Source of the DNA: Ulota crispa
Lineage: Eukaryota; Streptophyta; Bryopsida; Orthotrichales; Orthotrichaceae
Assembly: GCA_963920765.1 (NCBI GenBank)
Contig: OY987242.1
Location: forward strand, 10,504,789 to 10,568,788
Reading direction: 5' to 3'
DNA: 64,000 nt
Below are positions 12,401-24,700 of this stretch, piece after piece. Made by a program: the position numbers and the translations under genes. Numbering within the stretch: the stretch's first letter is position 1; each line of letters begins with the position of its first letter. The notes under the pieces are model-generated. The model was not told the origin of the DNA. It made no database searches and worked only from the letters and a program-made list of their open reading frames with translations.

Positions 12401-14672
12401 AAAGCCATCTTTTTTACATTTTTTTCCCAATTTTATCAGCTCAAAGTACTGGATATATTACGTTTCACATGGTCTGTTGGTCTTCAGTTGGTTCAAACGG
12501 GAACCAGTCCTGGTGAGATTTACTAATAAATTTGCTGAATGGATAATAGGTGGGACTTGGCTTGGCGTATGCCACGCCTATAATCGGTCTTCTCAGTGCT
12601 ATTATGACAACCTTCTCTGAAACCGAGCAGGAGATGGTGTCAGTTGAGCGCATTCAGCAGGTTTCCTAGGAATCACATTAATAAATGCTGAGGGACTCTA
12701 TCCTAAATTCTGAAGATTACACTAGTGGGCTATTATTGTCTCTAGTTGGACATTGTTGAGGTTATCTATATAACTGATAAACAGTTGTGCGACAGTCCTC
12801 GTTGTTTGATTTCATCCTTGGATAGGGGAAAGCTGATAGAAATGTTGTCCTGCCAGAGGTTTGAATAATTTTATTCAGCGGAAATATTTAGTGGAAACCC
12901 AAGATGCACATCCCTGTATATCTCTCGTAACAATTAGCCGTTGGTAACATGACAGTATATGGATGTGCTGGGAGAGGCTGACGAAGGTCACCAGGAAGTG
13001 AGTCCTTTGTGGCCAACAGAAGGTGCTGTGGAATTTATTCATGTTAGCCTGCTCTATTATCCGTGGTTGCCACCCGCCTTAAATGATGTTTCCTTCTCCA
13101 TACGGCCATGCGAACATGTAAGCAACCTCTTCATTCTAGATTGCGAATAATAAATATGGGTCACGAGTTTTTAGGACTTGCTCTTCTCAATTCCATGTGC
13201 TGATGGATGCCACATTGTTGTAACTATATAAAGTTCACACGATGCCATGCGTTTCCCTGAAAGTTTTTGCATGTAGTAACGACGTACTGCACGTTTCTAG
13301 ATTTGACTTAACAGTTGTGAAAATGGTTGTGTTAGAATTAACTCAAAATACTTAATTTGTCTTAACTTTTATGAACTTTTATTTTGGGGTGGCAGATTGG
13401 TATTGCTGGAAGAACTGGAGCTGGAAAGTCAAGTATCCTCAATAGTCTCTTCCGTTTGACACCAGTCAGTGCAGGGAATATTGTGATTGATGGGGTAAAT
13501 ACGTCCCACGTTGCCCTTCAGCGCCTAAGATCCCGGCTCACAATCGTTCCTCAGAGCCCCTTCCTTTTCGGAGGAAGTATCAGGTAAGCATACGATGTTC
13601 CACTCTTCTTGCATATTTAAATCAATTTTTGTGTTTAACTCTAGAATCTAGATATCCAAAATGTCTTTCTGCAGTTTTAATAATGGTCATCTGGGAACTC
13701 TCTCGTCTTCTTTTTTTTGTTTCATTTTTCCGTATCACTCTCTCCACTAATTCAGATGGCATTAGTTTGGCTTCATTTGAAGTATATTTTGTGCAATATA
13801 ATCAGCCAAATTGGTCATTTTATTACCATGAATAATTGGTCCTTCAGAGGTTAAAAGATCGGCATGGGTCATTACCTATTCCCAATCTACAGCTTCAGCA
13901 AAATTTGCTGGAATCCAACACAAGGCATTTAGTGCAGTGTCGAGGTCTAGCTGCTTAAAATGATTTCAGATCGATGCACTTGTTAATCTCCGCTTCATGA
14001 GCATTGAATCTGAACTAGAATGCAGTACTCTGCTCTAAAGATCTACAACAAGATTAATTATCTCGCTGCTGATGCAATTAGTTGACTTGCAACACCCGCA
14101 GGGATAATTTAGACCCTATGAACTGTGCAAGCGACTCCAAATTGTGGGAAGTTCTCGAAATGTGTCACTTGAAGGAAGCGGTGACATCTGCAGGAGGATT
14201 GAGTGGAACCGTAAGAGAGGGAGGAGAAAGCCTCTCGCAAGGGCAGAGGCAGCTTCTATGTCTAGCTCGCTCTCTCTTGGGAACCGCTCGTGTAAGTTAA
14301 TTGTCGCTCGTCCATTTAGAAACATCTGTGAAGCATGTCTTATGATGTTTGCAAGTGTTGGCTTAGCAAATGTTGACAGCTTGCTTGAATACTCTGCAGA
14401 TATTGTGCTTGGATGAATGCACTGCAAACGTGGACCCGCAAACGACTGCACTGCTGAAAAAGACAGTGGCGAAGGAGTGTGCAAACATGACAGTCATCAT
14501 TATAGCTCATCGAATTTCTACTATTATTGACTTACATCGAGTTCTGATTATGGAGCAAGGAAGATTGGTACGTATCTCTTCAGAGGTCCATAAAGTTGCA
14601 GCACGTTGGAGCTTGTTAGCAGAGGTGGAGGCCAGCTTTAGCTCTTCAAGATCCAAAGATTTGTTGTTATAA
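3453..14672 (+). CDS. ABCC13: ABC transporter subfamily C, ABCC13/ABCC10 (MRP7) type
   Basis: ATP-driven exporter of the MRP family, expected in the vacuolar or plasma membrane; the substrate is unknown. I join 31 exons: 3453-3512, 3741-3998, 4212-4281, 4369-4435, 4675-4762, 5095-5213, 5421-5518, 5830-5896, 6011-6128, 6265-6381, 6594-6674, 6832-7140, 7384-7485, 7810-7877, 8261-8392, 8483-8630, 8785-8986, 9079-9102, 9145-9424, 9823-9973, 10373-10548, 10858-10969, 11116-11169, 11502-11624, 11904-12002, 12266-12346, 12550-12660, 12956-13117, 13396-13583, 14102-14291, 14400-14672. All phases agree and the product is 1375 residues, close to Arabidopsis ABCC13. Order is TMD1, NBD1, TMD2, NBD2. NBD1 has Walker A GKVGAGKSS (about 483-491, split by an intron), LSGGQ (573-577), ILDD and a Tyr at the usual H-loop His (631). 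NBD2 has [18 protein letters not shown] and AHR intact, so ATP hydrolysis should rest mainly on NBD2. Best match in style is plant ABCC13 and human ABCC10. The start is the first in-frame ATG of exon 1. Confidence 0.95.
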
Positions 14673-16270
14673 GTTGACCATTTTGATTGATCATCCTTTG
14701 AAAAACGTAATTTAGATGTGTCCATCAGTGAAATAACATTGCTGCAATATTTAACTAAATCTAGACAGTCCAAAACCCAGGAATGATTATCGGTTTTTTC
14801 TGGAAACATGTGCAAAACATCGGGAGTTGCATAGACCAAGATTTAAAGAAAAATCCAGAAAGTCCAGAGTTACATGAATATGCTAGATTTAGATAAATGT
14901 GGCATGGCATGTGTTGATCAATTAAATTAATGAGACTATAGACAACCCCCTGTTACCTACCGAAAACTGCTTAACTTATTTACGACCCAATTTGGGCCTC
15001 TTGATCTTTTAGGGTCAGTAGTACTCTTTCGGGACTTTATATAGTACTAGATACTTAAAGACAATCGAATTGTTTTCCTAATTTTTCCACCGCAGTACCT
15101 TTGCTGATGCTACTCGTGATACGTGTTGGCAGGTTGAAGAGGGCTGCCCTAAAGAGCTCCTGACAAACACCAAATCCAGATTCTTTGGTCTCGCCTCAGC
15201 ATCATTGGAATAATAACCTGGTCCCAAGTTCTATTTGGATCTTTTGAGCAGATTCTGGATGCAGTCTGTGCTGTAAATTCTAGATTATTCATAGTGGATG
15301 TAACTTTGCTTCGTGTGCTGCACGTTAAACAAGCAGAACCTTGGCTTTCTCTTATCCATGGCAGATAATGTTCCAGAGAACAGGGCAGGAAGGAGGAACA
15401 AAGATTTCGATACTTATGCAACGTAAGGTGGTCTGTTCCTGTGAGTGAATATCTGATGCCTCTCAGCCTTTGTGTGAATCTCTGATTTGTGGATATGATA
15501 ATTACGTTGTTACCATGATACAACTTTGAAGACATGCTTTAGCTATCTACGCCTTGAGTGGTAGTTTTAACCGGGCCTTCAGTCATAAATAGCCAGGTAA
15601 GGGAGGGGTATTGCAGGAAACACTAATGTTGTGCCATTCTACAGCTCGTTCCGCTCGTTACATCCTAGAAAGACAGATTGAGCTGGTTGCCTACAGGATG
15701 GAATCTGAATATTCTTTTAAAAACATGATTCATTGCAGGTTTGTTGACACTCCAGTAGTACAGTTTTAGAGCAATGCTGAGCGTTGTTTCGCCTAGTTCT
15801 TGATGACTGTACTTTCAATCGCAGCATGGTAATCATATGGAGAAGTAATCAGCAGTGTTCACAACTGTGGCTACTTTTAGAAAAATATTGGCCTGTTTTT
15901 TTATTGCTACTAAATAGGTCAATATCAGTGGTATATCTGCAGTTCTAGCACATTCAGCAACATTTTTACCCACTTGAGATACTCGTAAAATTCACTTTTG
16001 GGATCGTTGGATTTCAGAGTGTGTGTCATGCTAAAGAGCCAATCCTACAATCGCTGTATGAGGGTTGGATTGGAAACTTGGCACTGGTACAAGGACAGCG
16101 TGACATTCACAGATATGGGATATCCCCATGAATGTTACCAAGAAAAAAAGATGTTATCTGATTTTGGATGTGATACAATAGAGTGACAGGCGGTATCGTC
16201 TTGATGACACGTTGCGAAAATGGACATAGAAAACAGTCAGTTTGGCATTCACATTTTAGGACACTCAGGA
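14673..16270. other. 3' flank of the ABC gene, no gene seen
   Basis: This 1.6 kb holds the 3' UTR of the transporter and non-repetitive DNA. Open frames such as the one on the minus strand at 15149-15535 show no family motif and no flanking splice signals that build a gene, so I leave it unannotated. Confidence 0.45.
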
Positions 16271-16669
16271 AGGTAGACGGACCCATACCCGACCGTTTAA
16301 GGGTTTGGAGTACCTCAGGGTTTCTGAAAGTTCTGGAAAAAAATCCGCAGGGTTAGCCTTTCAACAAGGAATGTAATTTTTGTGGAAAAACATATTGTAG
16401 ATTATTTTATATTAAAGGGCAAAGTTGTAGCTCATAGGGTCCCTGTTAGCAACTCTAAACTAATCTTGAAACTACTTGGATGTGTTCCCATTGTGGCATT
16501 GGATGGTCTCAATCCCAACCGTCCCAAAGTAGCTTAGCAATTGACATGTGGTAGAATTTGCTTGTGCAAGTGACATTCATTGGTCCACCATGGGTTCAAA
16601 AGTGTGTGGTGAAAGCCTCAAATCTAGGGTGTTGGATTGGGGAGGGGTCGAGAATGGGTGTATCTACCT
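16271..16669. mobile_element. AGGTAG-type TIR element, copy 1
   Basis: A 399-bp element with left end AGGTAGACGGACCCATACCC and right end (complement) AGGTAGATACACCCATTC. It aligns end to end with 38524-38916. The right flank is TA (16670-16671) and the left is GA, probably a mutated TA. It has no open reading frame of note. A TTAA-type element begins four bases to its right. Confidence 0.75.
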
Positions 16670-16672
16670 TAC

Positions 16673-17827
16673 TTAACCCCTCAACGCCAAAGGGGCGCAA
16701 ACCATGCCCCTCAACATTTTAATCAAAAAATGCCCAACACTTTTTCAAGATTTTTTTTAGTGGTTATTTGTATTTTTGAGTTCTTATTGAAGTCTCATTT
16801 CAACATCAAGAGTTTGATTTTGAAAATGAACTAAAGTGATTTGTCAATTCAAGATTTTGTTCAAGGGTGTCCATTGTAAATCTTCACTTTCTAGTGTTGG
16901 AGGCTCTTGGAAATGAGCCTCAAATACACTAGAACTTGGAGAAAAAATCACATTAAAAATTCAATTTAAAAAAATTGTAGAATAAATTTTGAGAAGCCAT
17001 AAATTAATTGGGGTTATGCATGTTATACTTTACATACTCATATTTTTTTGGTACCCTCAATCTTCGGTTTGAGATGCAAAAAGAGGTTTGAAAGACTTCA
17101 AATCACTTTCATAGTGTTTACACCCTCATGAACAAACATTATAATCTTTCAATCCATAGGTGATATTGTTGTGATTTCTTTTTCTATGTGATCTATAACA
17201 TGTCTACCTTGAATTTGTACAATTGCTCTTCAATTTTAATGGGAAATTACAAAATGAGTAACAAAAATGAAAGAAATAACAATTTGGGTAATGATTTAAA
17301 AGTAAATATAATTTGGGTAACAAAATCCAATAACCTCAACCAATTGTGCACCTGTCAAGGGCGCAAGTTGTAAGTGCCGTTGAAGCGATTGTTTGTTGCA
17401 ACCCTTGTTCTATCCATGGCTTGTTCTATTAGGGGTGCAACCCTTACTAGCACCAAGCAACCAAAGTTTGCCAAACAATTGTAGATTGCACATTGTCAAG
17501 GAATAGTCACTTCCATTTGCTTACTTTGGAGCTTCAATCTTGCACTCCATCTCTTGCTATGCTCTAGCATGGAAATCTTGAGGACAACACTTATAGCTTG
17601 CGCCCTTGACAGTTGCACAGACCATTGAGGTTATTGGATTTTGTTACCCAAATTGCAATTATTTTCAAATCGTTACCCAAATTGTAATTTCTTTCCTCTT
17701 TGTTACTCATTTTGTAATTTCCCCTTTTTTTTTAATGAGATTGATTAAAATGCCGACATTTTTTTCACTTTTGAGCAAATTCTAAGATACCCAAAAATAC
17801 TAGGGGCTAGGGACATTGAGGGGTTAA
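16673..17827. mobile_element. TTAA-bounded element, long subfamily, copy 1 (interrupted)
   Basis: It starts TTAACCCCTCAACGCC and ends, read as complement, TTAACCCCTCAATGTCC. It aligns with the element at 26081-26736 on both sides of a younger insertion at 17241-17729. Without that insert it is about 666 bp, against 656 bp for the other copy. The TTAA target and the CCC start of the ends match the piggyBac superfamily pattern, but no transposase is present, so that assignment is inference. Confidence 0.8.
17241..17729. mobile_element. TIR element nested in the TTAA element
   Basis: About 489 bp with terminal inverted repeats of roughly 140 bp that start GGGAAATTACAAAATGAGTA on both sides. The words TCAAGGGCGCAAG lie at the inner edges. 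The sister TTAA element at 26081-26736 lacks this segment, which proves insertion. Flanks AATTTTAAT and TTTTTTAAT look like an imperfect 9-bp duplication beside a T run, as for Mutator-like MITEs. It is non-coding. Confidence 0.8.
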
Positions 17828-18516
17828 AGTGACCTTCCACATTGCTTTTGGATTTGGAAAACTCAAAAACAATAAGAAGTGTTTTTGAGTTTTCTAGTTC
17901 CCTAGCTAGCAAGAAAGCATGCCATTATTTCAAATATTGTCTTTGTATAAATCATGATTTCATAAAAATTTGATATATTGAATGGTTTTTAATCTTTTAA
18001 TTTCATAACTCAATTGGATTTTTTTGTCCCATTTTCATTACTTACAATGCATTAGGAGGTTTCAAAGCTTGGTAGAGTTTTCGGTAAATCTTGTTCCTAG
18101 CCAAAGAATCTTGATTTGTCATGGTGGTGGTAAGGCTTGATTTTCTCTATTTATGGAATTCCTTGTTTTTCCATGCAAAAGAGCCCAAGCTTGCACTTTT
18201 GCATATCTTGCTAGGTTTGCAAAAAAAAACTAAAATCAGAAAAGCTTATTCTGTGAAAAATTGTTACCGTCTACTTTGGCCTTTAGGAAACTGTTTTTCC
18301 TCAAGGTTTGAAATTTTTTTTGCTAAAGTTATTACCAACTAATTCCAAGGCTGGGTTAGATGACATGCCGTATGGTGTGGTACCTGAGAGGCAAAATCCT
18401 ATCGTTTTTTGAATATTTTTTGGCACGTGAAAAAGCTAGAATTTTCTACCTTGGCCCTACATAATAGCATGCCATCTAACCTCATTCAACCTCTTTCCAA
18501 TTATTGATCAACACTA
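17828..18516. other. AT-rich spacer without visible gene
   Basis: AT-rich sequence with an open frame at 18121-18342 that has no family resemblance and no splice context. No terminal repeats were found. Confidence 0.45.
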
Positions 18517-18525
18517 AATGCATCA

Positions 18526-18938
18526 GGGCATTGATATGTGTATCACACCCTTTTAGCTATTCTACCACACCTTCAGGGTAAATCTTAGATTTTTACCATC
18601 AAAAAGTTGAATTTGAGAATTTGGAATTCAGATTTGGACTTAGAATTCGTGATTAGTCTAGAATCATAAAAATGTTGTAATTGAACAAAAACCCAATGAA
18701 AAAGCTTATCTTTTTTAATAAACAAAAGTAAAAGTAATACTTTTTCCCTTGAGCTAAATTTTCTCATTAGGTGTTGTTCAATTACAACCTTTTTTTCATG
18801 GTTCTAGACAAATCAAGGTCTCTGAGTCCAAATCTGAATTCCAAATTTTCAAATTCAGCTTTTTGATGGTAGAAATCTAAAATTTGCCCCGGGGTGTGGT
18901 AGAATAGCTGAAAGGGTGGGGTAGACATATCAATCCCC
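18526..18938. mobile_element. Foldback element, GGGNATTGATATGT family, copy 1
   Basis: A 413-bp near-perfect hairpin. The ends read GGGCATTGATATGT (left) and GGGGATTGATATGT (right, complement). Flanking 9-mers AATGCATCA (18517-18525) and AATGCACCA (18939-18947) agree at 8 of 9 positions and look like a target duplication of the Mutator-like type. It shares its arms with the copy at 60312-60723. Non-coding. Confidence 0.85.
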
Positions 18939-19163
18939 AATGCACCAATACCAAATACTAACCCCACAATATTTCCTTAGAAACAGACAGCTATGGTTCA
19001 GGAAACTATATATACTCATAGCACCAGCTTGCTTTTTGAGGTCAGGTTCCTGCTCAAACTACTTCAGAGTTCAGGCTTTGCATCTGCTTTCTCTTTATGC
19101 AAAGCCTTCTTCCCCGCAGTCTAGACCATAGAGCCAACAGATATTGAAGAGCTGGATTTGTTA

Positions 19164-19640
19164 CTAAAGCACCGTTTGTCCAGAGCTGTAGCTGCGTCCG
19201 AAAATCCGGTTTCCGGAAAGGTTGCTGTTTCGATTCGGCATGGCCATGTAAAGCGGGATGTAACCACTGGCGACGGCTTTTGCAAGCTCTGCCGCCACCA
19301 GAAAAGGGGACGCCATAGCCAACATTCTGCCGCCTCTCAATGAGCTGGAAGCCTGGAACATACCACAACGTCGACACCATCTCAATGTGTGCTGCTCTAC
19401 TGACACCGTCGCCAGAAATGTACACGCTCTACCTCGAGGGTTCACCGTGGTCATGACCATTCTGCAACCTGCACAAAACACACCACTCGCTAGGATTTGC
19501 TGAATTCCCTGAATATCCGGAGACTGCACTTGATGATCTCTCGAGCTCGGACTTCCTGTTTTTCCCCTTTAAGAATCGTGTTGAATTAGACATTTCCTTA
19601 CTCGTTTGCAGGTCCTCAGTCGAACACAATCAGCCGAGGG
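19164..19640 (-). other. GC-rich stretch with unrecognised minus-strand open frames
   Basis: Two overlapping minus-strand frames (19164-19529 and 19429-19629) sit in a locally GC-rich patch, and the sequence TGTGTTTTGTGCAG just ahead of the second half looks like a splice acceptor. The predicted peptides have no motif I recognise. It could be a small lineage-specific gene divergent from the glycosyltransferase, a decayed gene, or part of the latter's promoter. A real CDS is possible but not supported enough to call. Confidence 0.25.
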
Positions 19641-20010
19641 ATACTAGAATCTAGACATTAGCATTTTCAGTTATGTAGCAAGGGCACTGCATTCGTGATG
19701 GTCACAATTCACAAAGTTGGATGTCACTTGTCTTAACGCGCCGTTCGTTTGAACTAGATTTGCGGGTTTTCCTTGACGGTTTGAAGTTCAATGCTTCCGC
19801 TACTGGTTGCCTGCACAGTCCGCACAGAATGGCGAGTATGTAGGTGCACATTGCAGCGGCAGCCATTGCTGGGATTTGGTGCTATCTGGATGTAGGGAAG
19901 AGTGCTAAATTTGACGCGGAGAGAGCCGGCCCGGATCGACCGGTTTGTAGTATCAAGGATAGGACGTCAGGTAGTCAGCAAATGTGAAAGCTGGCGTGCG
20001 CGCTGGATCC

Positions 20011-21111
20011 ATGGCGCGCGCTAAGTTCACCATCTCCGAATGGCTACTCCCCTGTCTCCTGACGACGATGGTAGCAGGAATCATCGTCACCTCAGTCTCA
20101 AATATCGGCACCACCTCTCCCACATTCGAATCGCTTCTGTCGCAAGAGCTCAAATTCCCTGCCCCGGAGTACAACCCAATGCGCGACAATTTGACAGACG
20201 GGGAGCTTCTGTACAAGGCAGGACGTGTGGTGGACGGACCCGTACCGGTGGACCAGACGGCTCGCATCGCCTTCCTCTTCATATTGCGCGGCGACGTCCC
20301 GCATGAGCTGCTATGGCGACGCTTCTTTCAAGGCCACGAAGACGAGTACTCGCTCTACGTACACGCCACTCCGGGTCACTTCTACCCCAACGGATCCCTC
20401 TTCGCAGGCAAAGAGATTCCTAGTCAACCTTGCCCGCGCTTCTCTCGCGGCATCGTCGACGCGTTCCGGCGCTTACTGGCGCATGCGCTTCTGGACCCGC
20501 GGTACCACAACAGCTGGTTCGTCAATGTCTGCGAGTCCGCCATCCCCATCCGGAGCTTTGCATTCACGTACCAGTACCTCACGACGAGCGCCGTCAGCTT
20601 CGTCGAGAGCTTCTACCCCGTCGAGCGCTACCAGAAATGGGAGACTTTGCCCGAGTTCAACAAGACGGAGCTCCGGAAAGGCGAGCTCTGGATGGCACTG
20701 CGACGCGACCACGCCGGCGTGGTGATTCGTGACCGGGAGATTTACGGCGGGTTCCTCGCGAGGTGCACGCAGCCGCGGATGTGCACGTGGGATGAAGAGT
20801 ATGTGCAGACTTTGTTGCATTTGCAAGATGAGGGTGGGATTGCGAAGCGAACGGTGACGTATGTGAATTGGACGCAGCCCCACGGGGGAACTCCGAAAAT
20901 CTTGAGGTCGAGCGTGAGTGTGGTGAAGGAACTGCAGGACCGGAGCTGGGATTCGGATGGCGAGCGCCACGATACGGCGCTTCAGAATGCGACGTTTGCT
21001 TGCGAGCACAACGGCGTGGCGCCCGCGCCGTGTTTTCTCTTCGCCAGGAAGTTCGCACCCGGCGCGACACGCGAGCTTCTTTCGTTCTCGTCTCTAGAGC
21101 TGGGCTATTGA
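20011..21111 (+). CDS. GT14-like (Core-2/I-branching, DUF266) glycosyltransferase
   Basis: Predicted type II Golgi membrane glycosyltransferase of the plant core-2/I-branching enzyme-like family, thought to act on cell-wall or glycoprotein glycans; donor and acceptor are unknown. The single exon encodes 366 residues. I start at the ATG at 20011 because the longer frame upstream (19984) begins with GTG. A hydrophobic anchor lies at about residues 10-28, followed by a short stem. Family landmarks follow in order: IAFLFILRGDVPHELLWRRF, YSLYVHATPG, VDAFRRLLAHALLDPRYHN, VCESAIPIRSF, SFVES, RKGELWMALRRDHA, WDEEYVQTLLHL, TYVNWTQPHGG and the C-terminal PCFLFARKFAPGA. Length and order fit plant family members. 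The gene is strongly GC-rich compared with its surroundings. Confidence 0.92.
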   Translation: MARAKFTISEWLLPCLLTTMVAGIIVTSVSNIGTTSPTFESLLSQELKFPAPEYNPMRDNLTDGELLYKAGRVVDGPVPVDQTARIAFLFILRGDVPHELLWRRFFQGHEDEYSLYVHATPGHFYPNGSLFAGKEIPSQPCPRFSRGIVDAFRRLLAHALLDPRYHNSWFVNVCESAIPIRSFAFTYQYLTTSAVSFVESFYPVERYQKWETLPEFNKTELRKGELWMALRRDHAGVVIRDREIYGGFLARCTQPRMCTWDEEYVQTLLHLQDEGGIAKRTVTYVNWTQPHGGTPKILRSSVSVVKELQDRSWDSDGERHDTALQNATFACEHNGVAPAPCFLFARKFAPGATRELLSFSSLELGY

Positions 21112-21333
21112 TGCTCAGTGATAACCTGGTTTGCCTCAGTCTAAGCCTGGAAATTCTTTGCGCTTTGCACTGAACAATATTTGTTCTCATAAATTTTGGT
21201 TGTTCGCGTTACTTTGGGTACAGACGTGTAGGTTAGATTTTGTAAAGTACAACTTAATCCTATTACATTATTTTGCAAAAAAAATATGTCTTTCTGGATA
21301 TACATATGTATTGCAACAGCCTGCCTTACAAAC
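21112..21333. other. 3' flank of the glycosyltransferase gene
   Basis: Composition falls from GC-rich to AT-rich within about 70 bp of the stop codon. No feature other than a probable 3' UTR is visible. Confidence 0.4.
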
Positions 21334-21563
21334 TGAATCCTTGAACGTCCCATGGGAATAGTAGATATATTGTTGTACAATTGGCATTCGTTACCAACAA
21401 GAAGTTTGATTTGGGATCTCAAATAGCTCACGACAATTGTATTGATCCATGTTCCAATTTCTTTGTTGATCTCAAATATAGAAAATGTGTGGATTCCTCC
21501 CAAATACAAGAAAAATATTTTGTATCAACCGCAAAGGGTCTTTTTGACATTTAAGGGTTGTAA
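21334..21563. mobile_element. Degenerate TTAA-type element
   Basis: About 230 bp that align with both halves of the element at 49193-49691. Shared words include GATCTCAAATAGCTCAC-like and TTTCTTTGTTGATCTCAAA segments. The ends have decayed (left TGAATCCTTGAACGTCCC, right GACATTTAAGGGTTGTAA). It lacks the 257-bp insert found in the other copy, so it records the pre-insertion state. Boundaries are approximate. Confidence 0.65.
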
Positions 21564-21584
21564 GTGTTGTATGGTAGTAGAATT

Positions 21585-21708
21585 GGATGGATACATGGAA
21601 TAGCTAGTGTGATAGGTAAACTTCCAAAACTTGCCATAAGTGAGTAGGATGGATACATGGAATAGCTAGTGTGATAGGTAAACTTCCAAAACTTGCCATA
21701 AGTGAGTA
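21585..21708. repeat. Perfect tandem duplication, 62 bp x 2
   Basis: The unit that begins GGATGGATACATGGAATAGC is repeated twice without a mismatch, and the first six bases of a third unit follow. Identity suggests a recent event, or an assembly artefact. Confidence 0.9.
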
Positions 21709-24700
21709 GGATGGTACAAAAAGTTGAAACAACCCCATTTATGTAAGTATTGTTTGAAGTACAAAAGATGAGTTGCAAGCCCAAATTCAAATTGTAAACA
21801 GCTTTGAAATGTTCAATGAAGTGAAAATAATCTCACAATAACCTTTTGAAAATAAGCATTTGTAGATGACTAAAAATGTGGAGTGTGTCTTTAGTAAAGG
21901 AGCTGTGGGAAGTTGAATTGAAATTGGATAGCACCTTGAATTTGAAAGAAAAGGTGATGCTTGAAGATCTAAAACTTTAATTTAGATTAAATTGGTGTTA
22001 TTGCAACACATGTGGAGTGTTATTTGGTATTGTGGCTTGTGTAAGATTGCTTAATCAACATATACCTATCATGCATACATTCTTGCTTAAAATAAAACAC
22101 TAAGTCCCACCTTAGGCATTTGTCATGATTTAGGGTTTAGTATGTGTTCCATTGAAGTTATTTGGCAACTCAATTGGATTAGTGCAATAATTTTTCAACA
22201 AAATCCATTTTCAAAGAATACTCCAATTTTATTAAAACTCACATTCCCGTGATTCTTTGTCAATGAAGATATACTTAAGTTTACTTTAATTTTGTGCACA
22301 TTCAATAGAAATAGTGAAAACAAAAACCAAGTGGTTCTTTGCTCCCCAAATGCAAGAGAAAGTATAACAAAAGACCTCCTTATCCAACCATTTAAAAGCT
22401 CCACAAAGCTACATATACTCAACAAATGATAAACTCCAAAATCATTACACTTGTTAAAATGATAAGATTTCAAGCTACACATATTTCCACACATTTGAGG
22501 GGAAGTTAAAAATTTATACTAATCCAAACTTTCAATACTCTTTTGGATGTTGAAATTTTGGCACTTTAAAACACATTGTTAAAACAAATATGACCATGAA
22601 GTTAAGACATAAAATACACCTCAAATTCATCAATCCTAATGTAGCATTTACTTTAATAGAAAAAATAGACCTTTTCTCTACACAATTTGTCTCTGTTTAT
22701 TTGATATATTGTGATGTTGACCTTGCATAATTGGTCAATTTGACTCTAGCCACAACCACATCTTCAATCTACTCTTACTTTTTTGAGCAAATTTACAAGT
22801 TTCTAATGACAAGTTTTGCAAAAAAATTGCTTATGCCTAATATAAGAATACATTCAATACAATTTGTGTCCCGCGACATTAAGAACCTAAATTTTTTAGC
22901 AAATAATGCACAAATTCATGAACCACACAAAAAAATTCATAGATACCAAGTGGTACCATTAGAAAAAGGGAGTGACTAGGGGGACACCCTCCAGTTGCTA
23001 CACAGACACCCCCATAGCATGGGGAGTGCACTATACATGATGTTCGTGGGTAACATGTGTTCAAGCCCCTATAAGATGTGGGCTATGTAGGTAAAAAAAT
23101 TGATTTCTATAAGGTTATATTTACCAAAATTTCTAAATTTTGAAAATTTCATGTATCCTAAGCTTCATTTGAATTATGTTGTTGTGATATTTTTGTGTAC
23201 CCTATGTTCATTATAAAACACAATGATACAAACAAAATTACACACATGTAATCAAAAACCAAACACTTCAAAACATAAATTTTAACCAATCATATAATAC
23301 TTCAAACAAGAACTTGAGAGAAAACACAAAGCATGGAAAATCATATAATATACCTAAAAGCATATTTGTAAATTCAGTATAGGATGAAGGAAAAAGTAGT
23401 GAAACCCATTCCACTTCAACCACAAACTCCTTTTAAGTTGATCACGCAAAAAAATTAGAGAAAGCATGGGAAATGAATTTGCACGCAAAGATAGCATTGT
23501 ACTTGAACCCTTACAAAGTCTAGAAACCACGCGTGAATAGAAAGCATTGTTGAAGAATCTGACATAAACCGTGTAATCAAAACCACAAAACATTCAAGCG
23601 TGCAAGCAAGAGTTGCTAAAGCACAACCCAACCCTCAAACCCCATGTAAACCCTAAGCCCAAGCCACAAGCTCGTAAATGAACAACAACAAAAGCTTCAT
23701 CCAAGTGTCCAATCTTGTATCATTACCAAGATCATTACTTGTACATCATTTATTAACCCTACGACCCTAAGCTACTATTGAATACAGCTGACATTGGATA
23801 CTAGGATAGGGATCAAACATAGAATACTTTGTCATACTCAAAACATGGGAAACTTCAACAAACCATTAAATTACTAAAATATATCCAATAAAAGTGTAGA
23901 TTTTAATTTTTGAATATTGGCAAGGCTATTGTACAACTAATTTTTTTATAATTCTCAATATTATGCCATACCCTTCATTATTTATAAAGAGCCCACACCC
24001 ATTTCAATGATGCTTACTTTTTATAAAACCATGTCAAAAATTTAGAACAAAAGCAATTATAATAACACTTCATTCGATTGCACATGTACAATAAATAAAT
24101 AAGGAGTGCACTCCTTGTGCCCCACAGCGCAACCTTATAAATTTGAGACTATTATTACATTGAAATATGAGATAAAATCAAAAAAATACTTTAGCATACA
24201 TAAGCTTTTCATTTTTATAACTTGATTTTGGATCAAGGAATCAGCTCTTTCATTTGAGCAAAACAAAATAATACACCTTTTTTATTATAGGAGAAAATTT
24301 CAAAAAAATCTAAAAATTAATGACCCTATTGTAATTTGAAGTTAAGAGCAAATAAACAATACATGATGATGTGGGGTCTTGGTTTGCATTAGGATTTCTC
24401 ATGTTTTAATGTACACACAAGGTGAAGTTTATAAGTTTTTTAGCTTATCAAAAAAAATTATGAATACTATTCACCATTTTTTCAAAACTTTGCGCAAATA
24501 GCAATCAACAAAAAAACATATAGAAGACAAGTGATATTATCTTTAGAAAAATCATGCAACTACCTCACAAGATGCTTTATTCTTGTACAAATGACTGTTA
24601 AGCTACTCAAACTTCGTGAAGCATAACATTGTCAATACAAAACTAATTGACTTTAATCCAGTCAATGGTTTCACTCTTTGAATTATCTCTAAGGGTTTAT

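Noticed and set aside
15149-15535. Minus-strand frame of 128 codons downstream of the ABC gene
   Set aside because: No recognised motif, no splice partners, and it is likely chance in unique flanking DNA.
19984-20010. Longer N-terminus for the glycosyltransferase
   Set aside because: The upstream extension begins with GTG, not ATG; the ATG at 20011 is directly followed by a good membrane anchor.
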